37,959 nt of DNA from M55B157 sp965657825. GTDB lineage: Bacteria; Actinomycetota; Actinomycetes; S36-B12. The stretch spans positions 1 to 37,959 of the forward strand of contig CBFHQG010000012.1 in NCBI GenBank assembly GCA_965657825.1. Direction: 5' to 3'. Positions 14,923 to 23,897 of the stretch are shown here, piece by piece. A program made the translations under genes and the position numbers. Under the pieces are notes generated by a model. That model searched no databases and was not told where the DNA came from. It saw nothing but the letters and a program-made list of their open reading frames with translations. Numbering within the stretch: position 1 is the first letter of the stretch; every line of letters starts with the position of its first letter.

Positions 14923-14935
14923 GTCACGGTTGTGG
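14917..14935. repeat. 19-bp dispersed repeat, copy 1
   Basis: GTCTGAGTCACGGTTGTGG begins in the last codon and stop of bldC. The identical 19 bases recur at 26405-26423, just after the terminator of the ABC binding-protein gene. Both copies are in 3' regions of plus-strand genes and face a converging minus-strand gene. Confidence 0.8.
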
Positions 14936-14956
14936 CGGGGAGTCCGTCGGGGGGGA

Positions 14957-15892
14957 TCAGGCGGAGGTGACGGCGAGCAGAACCGCGCCGGCCACGCTGA
15001 GCACCAGCACCCCCTGCAGGACCCCGACGGCCCCCCGCACGCTCAACCCCCGATCCATCAGCAGATGCGACAGGTGATCACGCCCGGGGGTGAAGGGATG
15101 CCGCCCCTCGACGACCCGGCGCACCACCACGAACGCGGTATCGAGCACCGGGACGAGGACCAGTAGGAGCGGGATCGCCGCACTCCACGGCAGGTTGATA
15201 CCGACCGGACGCAACCGCAGGGTGACGATGGCGAGCAGAAACCCCAGGAAGTACGCCCCGGCGTCACCGAGATACACCGTCGCCGGCGCCCAGTTGTGCC
15301 ACAGGAAACCCAGCGCGATGCCGGCGAGAGCGAAGGCGAGCCCCGCGACGAAGAACTGCCCGTACAGCGCGGCGATGATGCCCGTGCCGACCGCGGCGAC
15401 GAGCGTGGTGGAAGCCGCCAGCCCATCGGAGTTGTCCAGCAGGTTCATCGCATTGGTGAGCCCCACGATCCACAGCAGGGTGATCAGCAGATCCAGCCAT
15501 TCCATGCGGGTGAAGGACACCTGGGTCCCCGCCCACCACACGATGAGTGCGAACAGCGTCTGGGCCAGGAGTCGCACCCAGGGATTCAGCGCGCGCACAT
15601 CGTCGACGAAACCGAGCGCGGCCACCCCCAGTGCCGGCAGCAGCACGCCGGCCAGCAGTTCCAACTCCGTCGGATCACCGGAGGCCGCCACCGCCACGAG
15701 GAACGCGATGGTGAAGGCGAGGGCGACCGCGATCCCGCCGATCTTCGGAATCGGCCGCTGCTGCTGCTTACGCCCACCGTCGGGGGCGTCGACCATGCCG
15801 GTGCGGTTGGCGACCCGGATCGATCCCCACACCAGCAGCGTCGACAGGATCGCTGAGCCGAGGAAGGCGCCCAGGTAGAGCCAGAGGTTCAC
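14957..15892 (-). CDS. WecA/TagO/MraY-family sugar-phosphate transferase
   Basis: The enzyme transfers a sugar-1-phosphate (GlcNAc-1-P in WecA and TagO) from UDP-sugar to undecaprenyl or decaprenyl phosphate, starting a wall polymer or arabinogalactan linker. It has about ten helices and the family motifs: DAPDGGRKQQQRPIPKIGG (read in parts, residues 35-53), the Mg-binding GFVDDVRAL (Asp97, Asp98), NAMNLLDNSDG (147-157), YLGDAGAYFLGF, and the C-terminal histidines of RDHLSHLL. The GTG start at 15892 lies two bases after the TGA of the epimerase gene, so the two are in one operon. Length (311) is somewhat short of usual WecA but contains all catalytic loops. MraY is less likely because the residues around the last loop follow the WecA pattern. 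Confidence 0.88.
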   Translation of the reverse strand: MNLWLYLGAFLGSAILSTLLVWGSIRVANRTGMVDAPDGGRKQQQRPIPKIGGIAVALAFTIAFLVAVAASGDPTELELLAGVLLPALGVAALGFVDDVRALNPWVRLLAQTLFALIVWWAGTQVSFTRMEWLDLLITLLWIVGLTNAMNLLDNSDGLAASTTLVAAVGTGIIAALYGQFFVAGLAFALAGIALGFLWHNWAPATVYLGDAGAYFLGFLLAIVTLRLRPVGINLPWSAAIPLLLVLVPVLDTAFVVVRRVVEGRHPFTPGRDHLSHLLMDRGLSVRGAVGVLQGVLVLSVAGAVLLAVTSA

Positions 15893-15894
15893 CG

Positions 15895-16863
15895 TCAGCT
15901 CGAGCGGGAGGTGATGTCCGCGGCGACGTCGTTGATGATGTCGGCCAGATCCCGCTGCGGCGTCCAGCCGAGGAGCCCGCGCACCTTCGCGGTGTTCGGT
16001 ACCCGCCGCGGCATGTCCTCGAAGCCCTCCTCGTAGGCCTCGTCGTAGGAGACCTTCACGATCGAGGAGGTGGAGTCGAGTTGCTCGATGACCCGCTCGG
16101 CGAGGCCCGCGATGGAGATCTCCTCATTCGCCCCGACGTTGAACACCTGTCCTTCAGCCTCCCGGGAGTCGAGGAGTCCGATCAAGGCCGCGACGACATC
16201 GGCGACGTGGCAGAAACAGCGCCGCTGAGTGCCATCGCCGTAGACCGTGATGGGTGCACCCTTCAACGCCTGCTCGACGAAGCGCGGCACGACCATTCCG
16301 TAGTGACCCACCTGACGTGGTCCGACGGTGTTGAACAGGCGCACGATGACCGCCGGAAGGCCTTTCTCGCGCCAGTAGGAGTACGCCAGCACCTCCTCGA
16401 TCGCCTTCGCCTCGCTGTAGGACCAGCGGGTCTTCAGCGGCGAGCCGAGGATGCGATCGTCATCCTCACTGAGCAGATCGGAGTCGTTCTTGCCATAGAT
16501 CTCGCTGGTCGAGGTGACCAGAACCTTGCGCCCGTACTTATGGCACTTCTCCAGCACGATCTCGCTGCCGCGGATATTGGTCGCCAGACTCTCCAGCGGT
16601 CGACCCACGATGAGTTCGACCCCCACGGCAGCTGCCAGGTGCATCACGACGTCAGCCCGGCGCACCACATCGTCGACGACTGCATCATTGAGGATCGACC
16701 CGAGCACGAACTCGAAGTTCGGATCACCGAGGTGATCGCGGATATTGTCATGGCGGCCGGTCGACAGGTCATCGAGCACCGTCACCTGATCACCGCGCGC
16801 CAGGAGGGCATCGACGAGGTGCGATCCCACGAAACCGGCTCCCCCGGTGATCAATACCCGCAT
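15895..16863 (-). CDS. NAD-dependent sugar-nucleotide epimerase/dehydratase
   Basis: An extended short-chain dehydrogenase of 322 residues. The NAD-binding GGAGFVGSH is at 7-15 and the catalytic Tyr149-x-x-x-Lys153 in YSEAK, with TSTSEIYG (117-124) supplying the Ser/Thr. RLFNTVGPRQVGHYG and VYGDGTQRRCFCHVADV are typical of UDP-glucose epimerase and UDP-glucuronate decarboxylase relatives. Substrate is not determined by these motifs. The ATG at 16863 is used; an open extension to 17091 overlaps the protease gene and lacks family similarity. It leads the wecA-like gene by two bases, so a sugar for a cell-wall or surface glycan is the likely product. Confidence 0.88.
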   Translation of the reverse strand: MRVLITGGAGFVGSHLVDALLARGDQVTVLDDLSTGRHDNIRDHLGDPNFEFVLGSILNDAVVDDVVRRADVVMHLAAAVGVELIVGRPLESLATNIRGSEIVLEKCHKYGRKVLVTSTSEIYGKNDSDLLSEDDDRILGSPLKTRWSYSEAKAIEEVLAYSYWREKGLPAVIVRLFNTVGPRQVGHYGMVVPRFVEQALKGAPITVYGDGTQRRCFCHVADVVAALIGLLDSREAEGQVFNVGANEEISIAGLAERVIEQLDSTSSIVKVSYDEAYEEGFEDMPRRVPNTAKVRGLLGWTPQRDLADIINDVAADITSRSS

Positions 16864-16910
16864 AGGACCCGATCGTAGGGGGTCACGGGCTGCACCGGGC
16901 TTCGGGTGGG

Positions 16911-16932
16911 GAGGGATTCCCAGGAATCCCTC
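16911..16932 (-). terminator. Inverted repeat at the 3' end of the trypsin-like gene
   Basis: GAGGGATTCC (16911-16920) and GGAATCCCTC (16923-16932) are perfect complements around a two-base centre. The last base belongs to the protease stop codon. The hairpin in the minus-strand mRNA would form directly on the stop, with no U-tract. Confidence 0.5.
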
Positions 16933-19016
16933 TACTTCGTGGGGCGCAGGGTGATGGTCAGGGAGGGGCTCTCTCCCAGTGGGTTCACCGCCTGGATCTG
17001 CATCCGGTGCTTGGCTCCCACCTTCAGGCCGCTGATCTTCACTCCCTTGGCCTCGGGCACCTGCGAGGCAACCGGCTTCCAGGAACTCCACCTCTTACCC
17101 GCCTTGCGGACCCGGTACCGATAGGACACCGGTGGACCGGAATCGAAGGACGACCAGGTCCAGTAGACCGTCGCGACGGCCTTGCGACCCTTGATCCGGT
17201 AGGCGACGTCGAGATATTCCGGTTTGCTCGGCACCGCGGTCTCATCGACGCGCACCGGATCGGAGCCACTCGACCATTCACCCGGACCATCCACGCCGAC
17301 AGCGCGAACCCGGAACGCATACCGACCGGGTGTGAGTCCACGCACCGTGCGGGTGACGCGATCGACCGGGACGCCCTCGACACCCTCGACGCCCTTGGTG
17401 GCCAACCACGGCAGGTAGGTGGCCAGGCGCGTGTACACCCCGGGGGTAAGCCACGGCAGCTGCCCCTTGTCGTCATACCCGGCGCAGCCGATTCCCCAAC
17501 TGACGACTCCGACGAGTACCGCGCCTTCACCGCTTCCGGCAACGAGTGGACCGCCAGAATCACCCTGGCAGGTGTCGATCGCCAGCCCACTGGATGTCAC
17601 ACCACCCGCGCAGAGCATGGTCTGTGGTTTGACGCTCACACCGATGCCCTCGTACACCAGGCTGCCGACGCGATAGGTGCCACTGCTGCTCGAGCAGACC
17701 TCATCGGGGATCACCGTGAGATCAGCGACGCGGAAGGTCTGGGGTGTCGATCCACCACTCGATGTGCGCCCCCACCCCGCTGACTTCACGCGGTCACCAC
17801 CCTGCGTGGCATCTGCAGCCTGTGTTGCCGATGGCAGCGCGATGGTCGGCACTCCGCTGATCGGTGAGCGAAGGGTGAGTACGGCGATGTCGTTGCTCTC
17901 ATCTCGCCCCGTCGGGCTGTATCCGGGATGGATGTCGATCCTGGAGGCCATCACCGACGAGGTGGGTTTGTATGCGTCTTCCTGCGGACCAGCCGTCACT
18001 GACGCCACCTGGACACCATCGCCGTCATAGAGACAGTGGGCGGCGGTGATGACCTTCGTGGGGGAGACGAAGGAGCCGCCGCAGACGTACCCGGTCCCAT
18101 CGACCGTCGTCATCCGCAGCGATGCGAGGAAGTCGAATTCATCGTTCGTGGGGTTGCGGCCGTTGACGACATCCGGCCCGACGAGCGCATCACTACGCGA
18201 TGAGGAGCTCGTCACCGACTCCCACGCACCCCCGTCACGCTGGGTCTGGACCTCGTATCCCGTCACCGACGCCCCACTCGTCGGGGGCAGGAATGACACC
18301 GCCACGTTACGATCCCCGGTGAGGCTGGCCTGCACGTCCGTGGGCGTACCGGGCAGATCCGGGGTCGGGTCAGGGCCGGGATCGGTCGCGTCATCCACTG
18401 ACTCGCGGATCGGGATCGAGGGGGTGACGTCATCGGGTGCGTCATCGGCGTTGCCGTTGCCGTCGCGGACCCGCATGCTGAATCCTGCGTCATCGATGTT
18501 CAACGCGCGCCAGGGCACCCAGACCTTCCAGTAGGTCGACCCGCGATACCACTCCGCATCGACCCCGGTATCCGTCCACTGGTCAGCGGAAGGGTCGTAC
18601 CGCTCTACGTCGGTGAAGTAGGCCTTGCCGATACCCATGTATTCGAAGGGGATCTGCGTCACGTAGTACGACCCGTTGAGCGCCTCGGGAACGATGAAGG
18701 CCACCACGTTGGCATCAGCATCAGTCGACAGCAGCGGATCGGTGTCACGATCCATCGTGGCCTCGAGCATGATCTCGTCGGGATAGTCCTTGCGGACTCC
18801 GACGAGAAGATCGGTGATCTCGCAGTACACACCAGCGCAGTCGTAGGGATCGTCGGACTCCTCGTAGAGCACGAAGTAGTCGTCATCCTCCAGATACCCG
18901 CGGGTCTCAGCCGCTGCCCTCGATGCATCCGATGCGGGGGCCGCCCACGTCGGTGTGGCAGCGAGCAGGCCTGCACTGAGTCCGACCCCGACCACGAGTG
19001 ACAGTAAGCGACGCAC
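16932..19016 (-). CDS. Secreted trypsin-like serine protease with fibronectin III domains
   Basis: The 694-residue protein starts at GTG 19016 (GGAGGG about ten bases upstream) with a signal peptide ending TPTWAAPA. Residues 35-205 are an acidic region I do not recognise. A fibronectin III domain begins near 222 (LPGTPTDVQASL) but is cut after about residue 274. The S1 protease follows: VVNG at 283 as the zymogen neo-N-terminus, His327 in TAAHC, Asp376 in NDIAVL, Ser487 in GDSGGPL, and Asp481 at the pocket base, which predicts cleavage after Arg or Lys. The missing fibronectin strands (TRTVRGLTPGRYAFRVRAVG) resume after 552. A second fibronectin-like domain ends the protein. A protease nested in a fibronectin III fold is unusual. 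It should be exported; the target is unknown. Confidence 0.9.
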   Translation of the reverse strand: MRRLLSLVVGVGLSAGLLAATPTWAAPASDASRAAAETRGYLEDDDYFVLYEESDDPYDCAGVYCEITDLLVGVRKDYPDEIMLEATMDRDTDPLLSTDADANVVAFIVPEALNGSYYVTQIPFEYMGIGKAYFTDVERYDPSADQWTDTGVDAEWYRGSTYWKVWVPWRALNIDDAGFSMRVRDGNGNADDAPDDVTPSIPIRESVDDATDPGPDPTPDLPGTPTDVQASLTGDRNVAVSFLPPTSGASVTGYEVQTQRDGGAWESVTSSSSRSDALVGPDVVNGRNPTNDEFDFLASLRMTTVDGTGYVCGGSFVSPTKVITAAHCLYDGDGVQVASVTAGPQEDAYKPTSSVMASRIDIHPGYSPTGRDESNDIAVLTLRSPISGVPTIALPSATQAADATQGGDRVKSAGWGRTSSGGSTPQTFRVADLTVIPDEVCSSSSGTYRVGSLVYEGIGVSVKPQTMLCAGGVTSSGLAIDTCQGDSGGPLVAGSGEGAVLVGVVSWGIGCAGYDDKGQLPWLTPGVYTRLATYLPWLATKGVEGVEGVPVDRVTRTVRGLTPGRYAFRVRAVGVDGPGEWSSGSDPVRVDETAVPSKPEYLDVAYRIKGRKAVATVYWTWSSFDSGPPVSYRYRVRKAGKRWSSWKPVASQVPEAKGVKISGLKVGAKHRMQIQAVNPLGESPSLTITLRPTK

Positions 19017-19142
19017 CTGAGGTATCCCTCCGATCAGCGCTCGGTGAGCGCGTTCGGGCTCGAGACTACGCGCGCAGACCCCGCGGAGTCCTCCTGACCG
19101 GGAAATGGGGTGCTGCCACCACACAGTGCCGCTGGGTCAGCG

Positions 19143-20288
19143 TCAATAACTGAACGGCCAGGCCTTGAAGTAGTTGCGCACCCTCAACCACAGGCCATAC
19201 AGACCCCGTGGTTCCAAGACGAGGAACAGGATGATCAAGACACCGAAGATGATCGACTGCAGTTCGAAGACGTTGAGAAGACCACCCTGGCCGACACCCG
19301 GATCGATGGGAAGGAACCCGGTGAGGGAGTTGACCAGTTTCGGCAGCAGGACGACGAAGACCGCACCCATGATCGAGCCGGTGATCGTGGCGAGGCCACC
19401 GATGAAGATCACGGCGAGGAAGTCGATCGAGAGGAAGAAGTTCCAGGTCTCCGGTGAGATACGCCCGATGATGATCGACAGCAGCGCACCGGCGATGCCA
19501 GCGTAGAACGCTGAGATGGCGAAGGCCAGGGTCTTCGTGCGCAGCAGGGACACACCCATGACCTCGGCGGCGATGTCGCGATCGCGAACGGCGGCGAAGG
19601 AACGGCCGAAGCGTGAGCGGGTGAAGTTGCGGGCGAGCACCGCCATCACGATGAAGATCACCAGGCAGGTGAAGTAGAGCATCGTGAACCGGTCGATCTC
19701 GATGCCGAAGATCTCGTAGTTGGCGAACAGGTTGAAGCCGAAGAACACCGGCTCGGCCGGCGCACGACCCACACCGGCGCCACCGGTGATCGGCTTGGCC
19801 TCCTTGAAGATGTGCTCGCCGATGAAGACCAGGCCGAGGGTGAGGATCGCTAGATACAGGCCGCGCACTCGGGCAGCCAGCGGCGCGATGATCGCCGCGA
19901 CTATCGCGGGGACGAGTCCGGCTAGGGGCAGCCAGATGGCCATATCCCAGCCGAAGCCGAGCACATCGCCCTTGGCTTCACCCCCGAGGACGGCTGCGGT
20001 GTACGCACCGACGCCGAGGAAGAACGCTTGGGCGAGGGACACCTGACCGGCGTATCCGGTGAGGAGGTTCAGCCCGATGCCGCCGATGGAGAAGATGAAG
20101 ACGGTCGCGCCGAGGGCGACGAGGTCGCGAGCGAGGAAGAAGGGAAGAACAACGAGGGCGACGAATCCGATCACGATCCATACGCGCTTCGCACCGGTGT
20201 TGAAGATCGCCATCTCCGAGGAGTAGCTGGTGTACAGCCGGGGACGACCACGCGTGGTGTGTCGAGACTTGCTGGCCGCGGAACTCAT
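19143..20288 (-). CDS. livM: LIV-type ABC transporter permease LivM
   Basis: A 381-residue inner-membrane permease of the branched-chain amino acid family. It has the family core GLNLLTGYAGQVSLAQAFFLGVGAY (in two parts, about 75-99) and the C-terminal coupling region FAISAFYAGIAGALL with GGLATITGSIMGAVF. About ten helices are evident. The ATG at 20288 overlaps the livH stop in ATGA, so translation is coupled. A soluble Ser/Arg-rich N-terminus precedes the first helix. It is the last gene of the livF-livG-ligase-livH-livM run; 126 bp without a strong hairpin separate it from the protease gene. Confidence 0.92.
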   Translation of the reverse strand: MSSAASKSRHTTRGRPRLYTSYSSEMAIFNTGAKRVWIVIGFVALVVLPFFLARDLVALGATVFIFSIGGIGLNLLTGYAGQVSLAQAFFLGVGAYTAAVLGGEAKGDVLGFGWDMAIWLPLAGLVPAIVAAIIAPLAARVRGLYLAILTLGLVFIGEHIFKEAKPITGGAGVGRAPAEPVFFGFNLFANYEIFGIEIDRFTMLYFTCLVIFIVMAVLARNFTRSRFGRSFAAVRDRDIAAEVMGVSLLRTKTLAFAISAFYAGIAGALLSIIIGRISPETWNFFLSIDFLAVIFIGGLATITGSIMGAVFVVLLPKLVNSLTGFLPIDPGVGQGGLLNVFELQSIIFGVLIILFLVLEPRGLYGLWLRVRNYFKAWPFSY

Positions 20289-21181
20289 ACCCGCACCACC
20301 TCCTTGGTGCCGTAGAGACCGTAGGGCCGCACCATGAGGACGATGATCATGATGATGTAGGGGACGATGACGTCGAAGTTCGCACCCAACCACGGTGCGT
20401 ACAGCGGCTGATAGGTGCGGGTGAGGGATTCGGCCAGGCCGATGATGATGCCGGCGACGACCGACCCCTTGATGGAGTCCAGGCCACCGAGGATGATCAC
20501 CGGCAGGGCCTTCAACGCGACCAGAGCGAAGGTCGTCTCGACGCCCGAACTACCCGCGACGAGCATCGCACCGGCCAGGGCCGCCATGGCCCCGGAGATT
20601 CCCCACGACAGGCCGAACATGCGCCCGACGTTGATGCCCTGGGCGAGGCTGGTCTCCTGGTCGAAGGCCGTGGCACGCATCGCCAGTCCGGTCCGGGATC
20701 GGGTGAGGAACAGGCCAACCAACCCGATCGCGACGAGACCGACGATGAGACGCGCGATATCGACGGTGAAGATCTTGCTGCCGAGGACCTCGAGCGTGCT
20801 CAGTCCGAACGGATCATTGACCGTGAGCAGTTCGGAGCCGAGGAGACGGCCGGCGATGATGAGCAGCACGATGAACAGACCGACGGTGACGGTTGCCGCG
20901 GAGAACGCCGGCCTGCCGACCATCGGCCGCAGCGCCACTCGCTCGGAGATCATCCCGATGAGCGCCAGCACGATCATGGCGAGCAGGACGGCGACGACGA
21001 AGGGGAGACCGATACTCACTCCGAAGTAGCCGGTGAAGAAGGCGCCGAGGATCATCAGGGCCGGTGTCGCGAAGTTCACCACCCCGGTCGCGCGGTAGAT
21101 GATGACGAAGCTGACCCCCAGCATCGCGTAGACGCCACCGGTGCCCAGGCCTCGCACGAGCGATGCGACCAACTCACCCAT
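20285..21181 (-). CDS. livH: LIV-type ABC transporter permease LivH
   Basis: A 298-residue permease with the family pattern GLGTGGVYAMLGVSFVIIYRATGVVNFA (read in two parts, residues 10-38), where substrate-family permeases carry the conserved A-L-G-l-x-l-i-y-x-x-x-g-v-x-N-f-a signature. The later GISGAMAALAGAML and ILGGLDSIKGSVVAG form the contact with the ATPases. About eight helices are predicted. Its start lies three bases after the stop of the acyl-CoA synthetase gene and its stop overlaps livM, so it is firmly within the operon. Confidence 0.92.
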   Translation of the reverse strand: MGELVASLVRGLGTGGVYAMLGVSFVIIYRATGVVNFATPALMILGAFFTGYFGVSIGLPFVVAVLLAMIVLALIGMISERVALRPMVGRPAFSAATVTVGLFIVLLIIAGRLLGSELLTVNDPFGLSTLEVLGSKIFTVDIARLIVGLVAIGLVGLFLTRSRTGLAMRATAFDQETSLAQGINVGRMFGLSWGISGAMAALAGAMLVAGSSGVETTFALVALKALPVIILGGLDSIKGSVVAGIIIGLAESLTRTYQPLYAPWLGANFDVIVPYIIMIIVLMVRPYGLYGTKEVVRV

Positions 21182-21184
21182 CGG

Positions 21185-23095
21185 TCACTCCTCGCCTCGA
21201 GCAACCACGATGACGTTGCTCTGATCGCCACCGGGTAGAGCATCGGCCCCGGAATACATGTCGTCGATGAGTGGGCCGAAGGTCTTCATCAAGGCCGAGC
21301 GCTTGACCTTCTGGGTCGCGGTGAGTTCGCCGTCCTCGTGGTCGAGGGCCTTGGTGATCATGCGGAACTTGCGGAGGTTCTCCACCCGGGCGGTGGCCTC
21401 ATTCGTCTTGGCGATGATGCCCTGCACCAGCCGCAGCACCTCCTCGCGCTCCGAGAGATCCCGATAGGTGGTGTAGGGGATGCGTCTGGCCCGCGCCCAC
21501 TCACCCACGGTGTCCTCCTCGACACCGATGAGCACGGTCAGGTAGGGCCGTTGATCACCGATGACGATCGCCTCGCGAATGAACGGCGACGCCTTCAGGG
21601 AGTTCTCCAATTCCGAGGGCGAGATGTTCTTGCCGCCGGCGGTGATGATGATGTCCTTGATGCGGTCGACGATCTTCAGGTGCGTGCCATCGATCCATTC
21701 CCCGACGTCACCGGTGTGCAGCCAGCCGTCGGCATCGAGGGTGTCAGCGGTCGCGTCGGGCTTGTTCCAGTAGCCGAGGAAGGTCCCCGGGTGGCGGGTG
21801 AGGATCTCACCGGTGCCCTCGGCGAGTTCGATCTCGACGCCAGGATGCGGCTCGCCGACGGTCCCGAGCTTGATGCGTCCGCGTCTGTTGCTCGTGGCGA
21901 CCGCGCTGTTCTCGGTCATGCCGTACAGCTCATTGATCCGCACACCCATCATGAAGAAGAAGAACAGAACCTCCGGTGAGATGGGTGCAGCCGCAGATGC
22001 TGCCGCACGCACCTTGCGCAAACCGATCCGTTCTCGCAGAGCGCGATAGAGGAACACGTAGCCGAACGCGTAGCGGATCCGACTCCACAGTGTGTGCTCT
22101 CCACCGTTGGCCAGCATCGAGGAGGCGATTCCGCGCCCGACACGCATCCACACCACGTAATTGGTCTTCTTGATCCATGAGGCGGCTCCCATGCGCACCT
22201 CGACCGCGGCCTTGAGTTTCTCCCAGATGCGGGGAACGGCGAAGAAGAGCGTGGGCTGGACCTGGCGCAGATCGGTCGTGACCGTGTCGATGGATTCGGC
22301 GAAGTGCACGACCGCACCGGACACCGCGTTCGTCCAGGTGGTCACCGCTCGTTCGGCGACGTGACACAGCGGCAGGTAGGACAGGATCACGTCGCTGGGA
22401 TTGGGTGGCGGCTCGTACAACCCGCCGCCGTTGACGATGACCCCGCTGGCGAATTCGACGTTGGCATTGCTCAACATCGCACCCTTGGGCGGACCGGTCG
22501 TGCCTGATGTGTAGACCAGCGTCACCACGTCGGTCGGCTCAGCGGTATCCGCGATGCGATCCAACGCGTCAGGATAGGCCTCGCGGTGGGTGCGGCCCCG
22601 CTCGATGAACTCCCGCCAGTCGATCAGCTTCGGGTGATCGATGCTCGCGACACCGCGCGGCTCGAGGTAGACGATCCACTCCAGCGCCGGGCACTGGTCT
22701 TCGATCGCGAGGGCTTTGTCCACCTGCTCTTGATCCTCGGCGATGAGGATGCGCGATCCGGAGTCGGCCATCAGGTAGGCGACCTCCGGGGCCGGATTGG
22801 TCGGGTAGAGACCAACCGTGATGCCGCGCACAGCATTGATGCCGAGGTCACCGAAGAGCCACTCGGGCCGATTCTCGGAGTGGATGGCGACCCGGTCGCC
22901 GGTCTGGATTCCCAGGGCGAGCAGGGCGTGCCCGACGAGGCTGATCTGATCGGCGTAGTCACTCCAGGTGATGTCCTGCCAGATACCCAGTCGCTTGGCG
23001 CGCATGGCCACACCGTCGCCCTCGAGTGCGGCGCGCTGGTGCACCTGATCGACCAGGGTCCAGGTTCGCGTGGTGGAATCAGCGATCGCGGTCAT
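21185..23095 (-). CDS. AMP-forming acyl-CoA synthetase
   Basis: The 636-residue enzyme activates a carboxylic acid with ATP and joins it to CoA. The adenylation motifs appear in order: the P-loop YTSGTTGPPKG (195-205), YGMTENSA, GWLHTGDVG, KDIIITAGGKNISPSELEN and the C-terminal TATQKVKR with its catalytic lysine. The overall layout, including FAVPRIWEKL and the long central insertion, is that of FAA1-type long-chain fatty acyl-CoA ligases. The gene sits between livG and livH with gaps of 22 and 3 bp, so it is part of the transport operon. This suggests that the imported substrate is a fatty, aromatic or other organic acid that is trapped as its CoA thioester; the acid itself cannot be named. 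Confidence 0.93.
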   Translation of the reverse strand: MTAIADSTTRTWTLVDQVHQRAALEGDGVAMRAKRLGIWQDITWSDYADQISLVGHALLALGIQTGDRVAIHSENRPEWLFGDLGINAVRGITVGLYPTNPAPEVAYLMADSGSRILIAEDQEQVDKALAIEDQCPALEWIVYLEPRGVASIDHPKLIDWREFIERGRTHREAYPDALDRIADTAEPTDVVTLVYTSGTTGPPKGAMLSNANVEFASGVIVNGGGLYEPPPNPSDVILSYLPLCHVAERAVTTWTNAVSGAVVHFAESIDTVTTDLRQVQPTLFFAVPRIWEKLKAAVEVRMGAASWIKKTNYVVWMRVGRGIASSMLANGGEHTLWSRIRYAFGYVFLYRALRERIGLRKVRAAASAAAPISPEVLFFFFMMGVRINELYGMTENSAVATSNRRGRIKLGTVGEPHPGVEIELAEGTGEILTRHPGTFLGYWNKPDATADTLDADGWLHTGDVGEWIDGTHLKIVDRIKDIIITAGGKNISPSELENSLKASPFIREAIVIGDQRPYLTVLIGVEEDTVGEWARARRIPYTTYRDLSEREEVLRLVQGIIAKTNEATARVENLRKFRMITKALDHEDGELTATQKVKRSALMKTFGPLIDDMYSGADALPGGDQSNVIVVARGEE

Positions 23096-23117
23096 GACTC
23101 ACCCCTGCCCTTCGCAC

Positions 23118-23897
23118 TCATACCAGTTCCTCACCTAGATAGGCCCGGATGACGTTGTCGTCGGCCTGGACCACACTCGGGGTGCCCAGCGCGATCTGCT
23201 CGCCGAAATCCAAGACGAGGACTCGGTCAGCCAGATCCATGACCAGTCCCATGTCATGCTCGACGAGGATCATCGAGATCCCCATCTCGGCGCGCACATC
23301 GAGGATGAATCGGGCCATGTCCTCGGTCTCCTCGACGTTCATACCGGCGACCGGCTCATCGAGCAGCAGCAGCTTGGGTTCCATGGCGAGGGCACGACCG
23401 AGTTCGACCCGCTTCTTCACCCCGTAGGGCAGCATGCCGACGGGGAAATCCCGATAGTTCTCGATGTCGAGGAAGTCGATGATGTCCTCGACCACTCCCC
23501 GATTGGCGACCTCTTCACGTCGGGCCTTGCGAGTGAACAGGAACGCCGACAGCACCGAGTAGTCCATGTGACCGGCACGCCCCAGCATCAGGTTGTCCAA
23601 CACCGTGAGGTTGTCGAACAGCTCGATGTTCTGGAACATCCGGGCGATACCGAGATGGGCGATGCGCTCGGGCGCCATGCCCACGAGTTCGGTGTCCTGC
23701 ATGAGGATGCTGCCCACCTGGGGTTGATACACGCCCGAGATGCAGTTGAAGATCGACGTTTTGCCTGCGCCATTCGGACCGATGACGGCGAAGAGCTCAC
23801 CCTCCTCGACCGAGAAGCTCACCCCACGCAGGGCACGCGTGCCCCCGAAGGACAATTCGAGGTCGCTGGCCTGAAGGATCGGGCTCAACTCAACCAC
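23118..23897 (-). CDS. livG: LIV-type ABC transporter ATPase LivG
   Basis: A 259-residue nucleotide-binding subunit. Walker A is GPNGAGKT, the Q-loop region is RMFQNIELFDNLTV, the signature is the degenerate LPYGVKKRVELGRAL typical of LivG, Walker B is LLLLDEPVAG, and the H-loop is VEHDM. The LivG-specific insertion before the signature (LFTRKARREEV) is present. The GTG at 23897 gives a 13-bp overlap with the end of livF. It should work as a heterodimer with LivF on the inner face of the LivH/LivM pair. Confidence 0.94.
   Translation of the reverse strand: MVELSPILQASDLELSFGGTRALRGVSFSVEEGELFAVIGPNGAGKTSIFNCISGVYQPQVGSILMQDTELVGMAPERIAHLGIARMFQNIELFDNLTVLDNLMLGRAGHMDYSVLSAFLFTRKARREEVANRGVVEDIIDFLDIENYRDFPVGMLPYGVKKRVELGRALAMEPKLLLLDEPVAGMNVEETEDMARFILDVRAEMGISMILVEHDMGLVMDLADRVLVLDFGEQIALGTPSVVQADDNVIRAYLGEELV

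Noticed and set aside
16081..16878. Plus-strand open frame opposite the epimerase gene
   Set aside because: It mirrors a gene with NAD-binding and catalytic motifs, and its own translation has no recognisable features.
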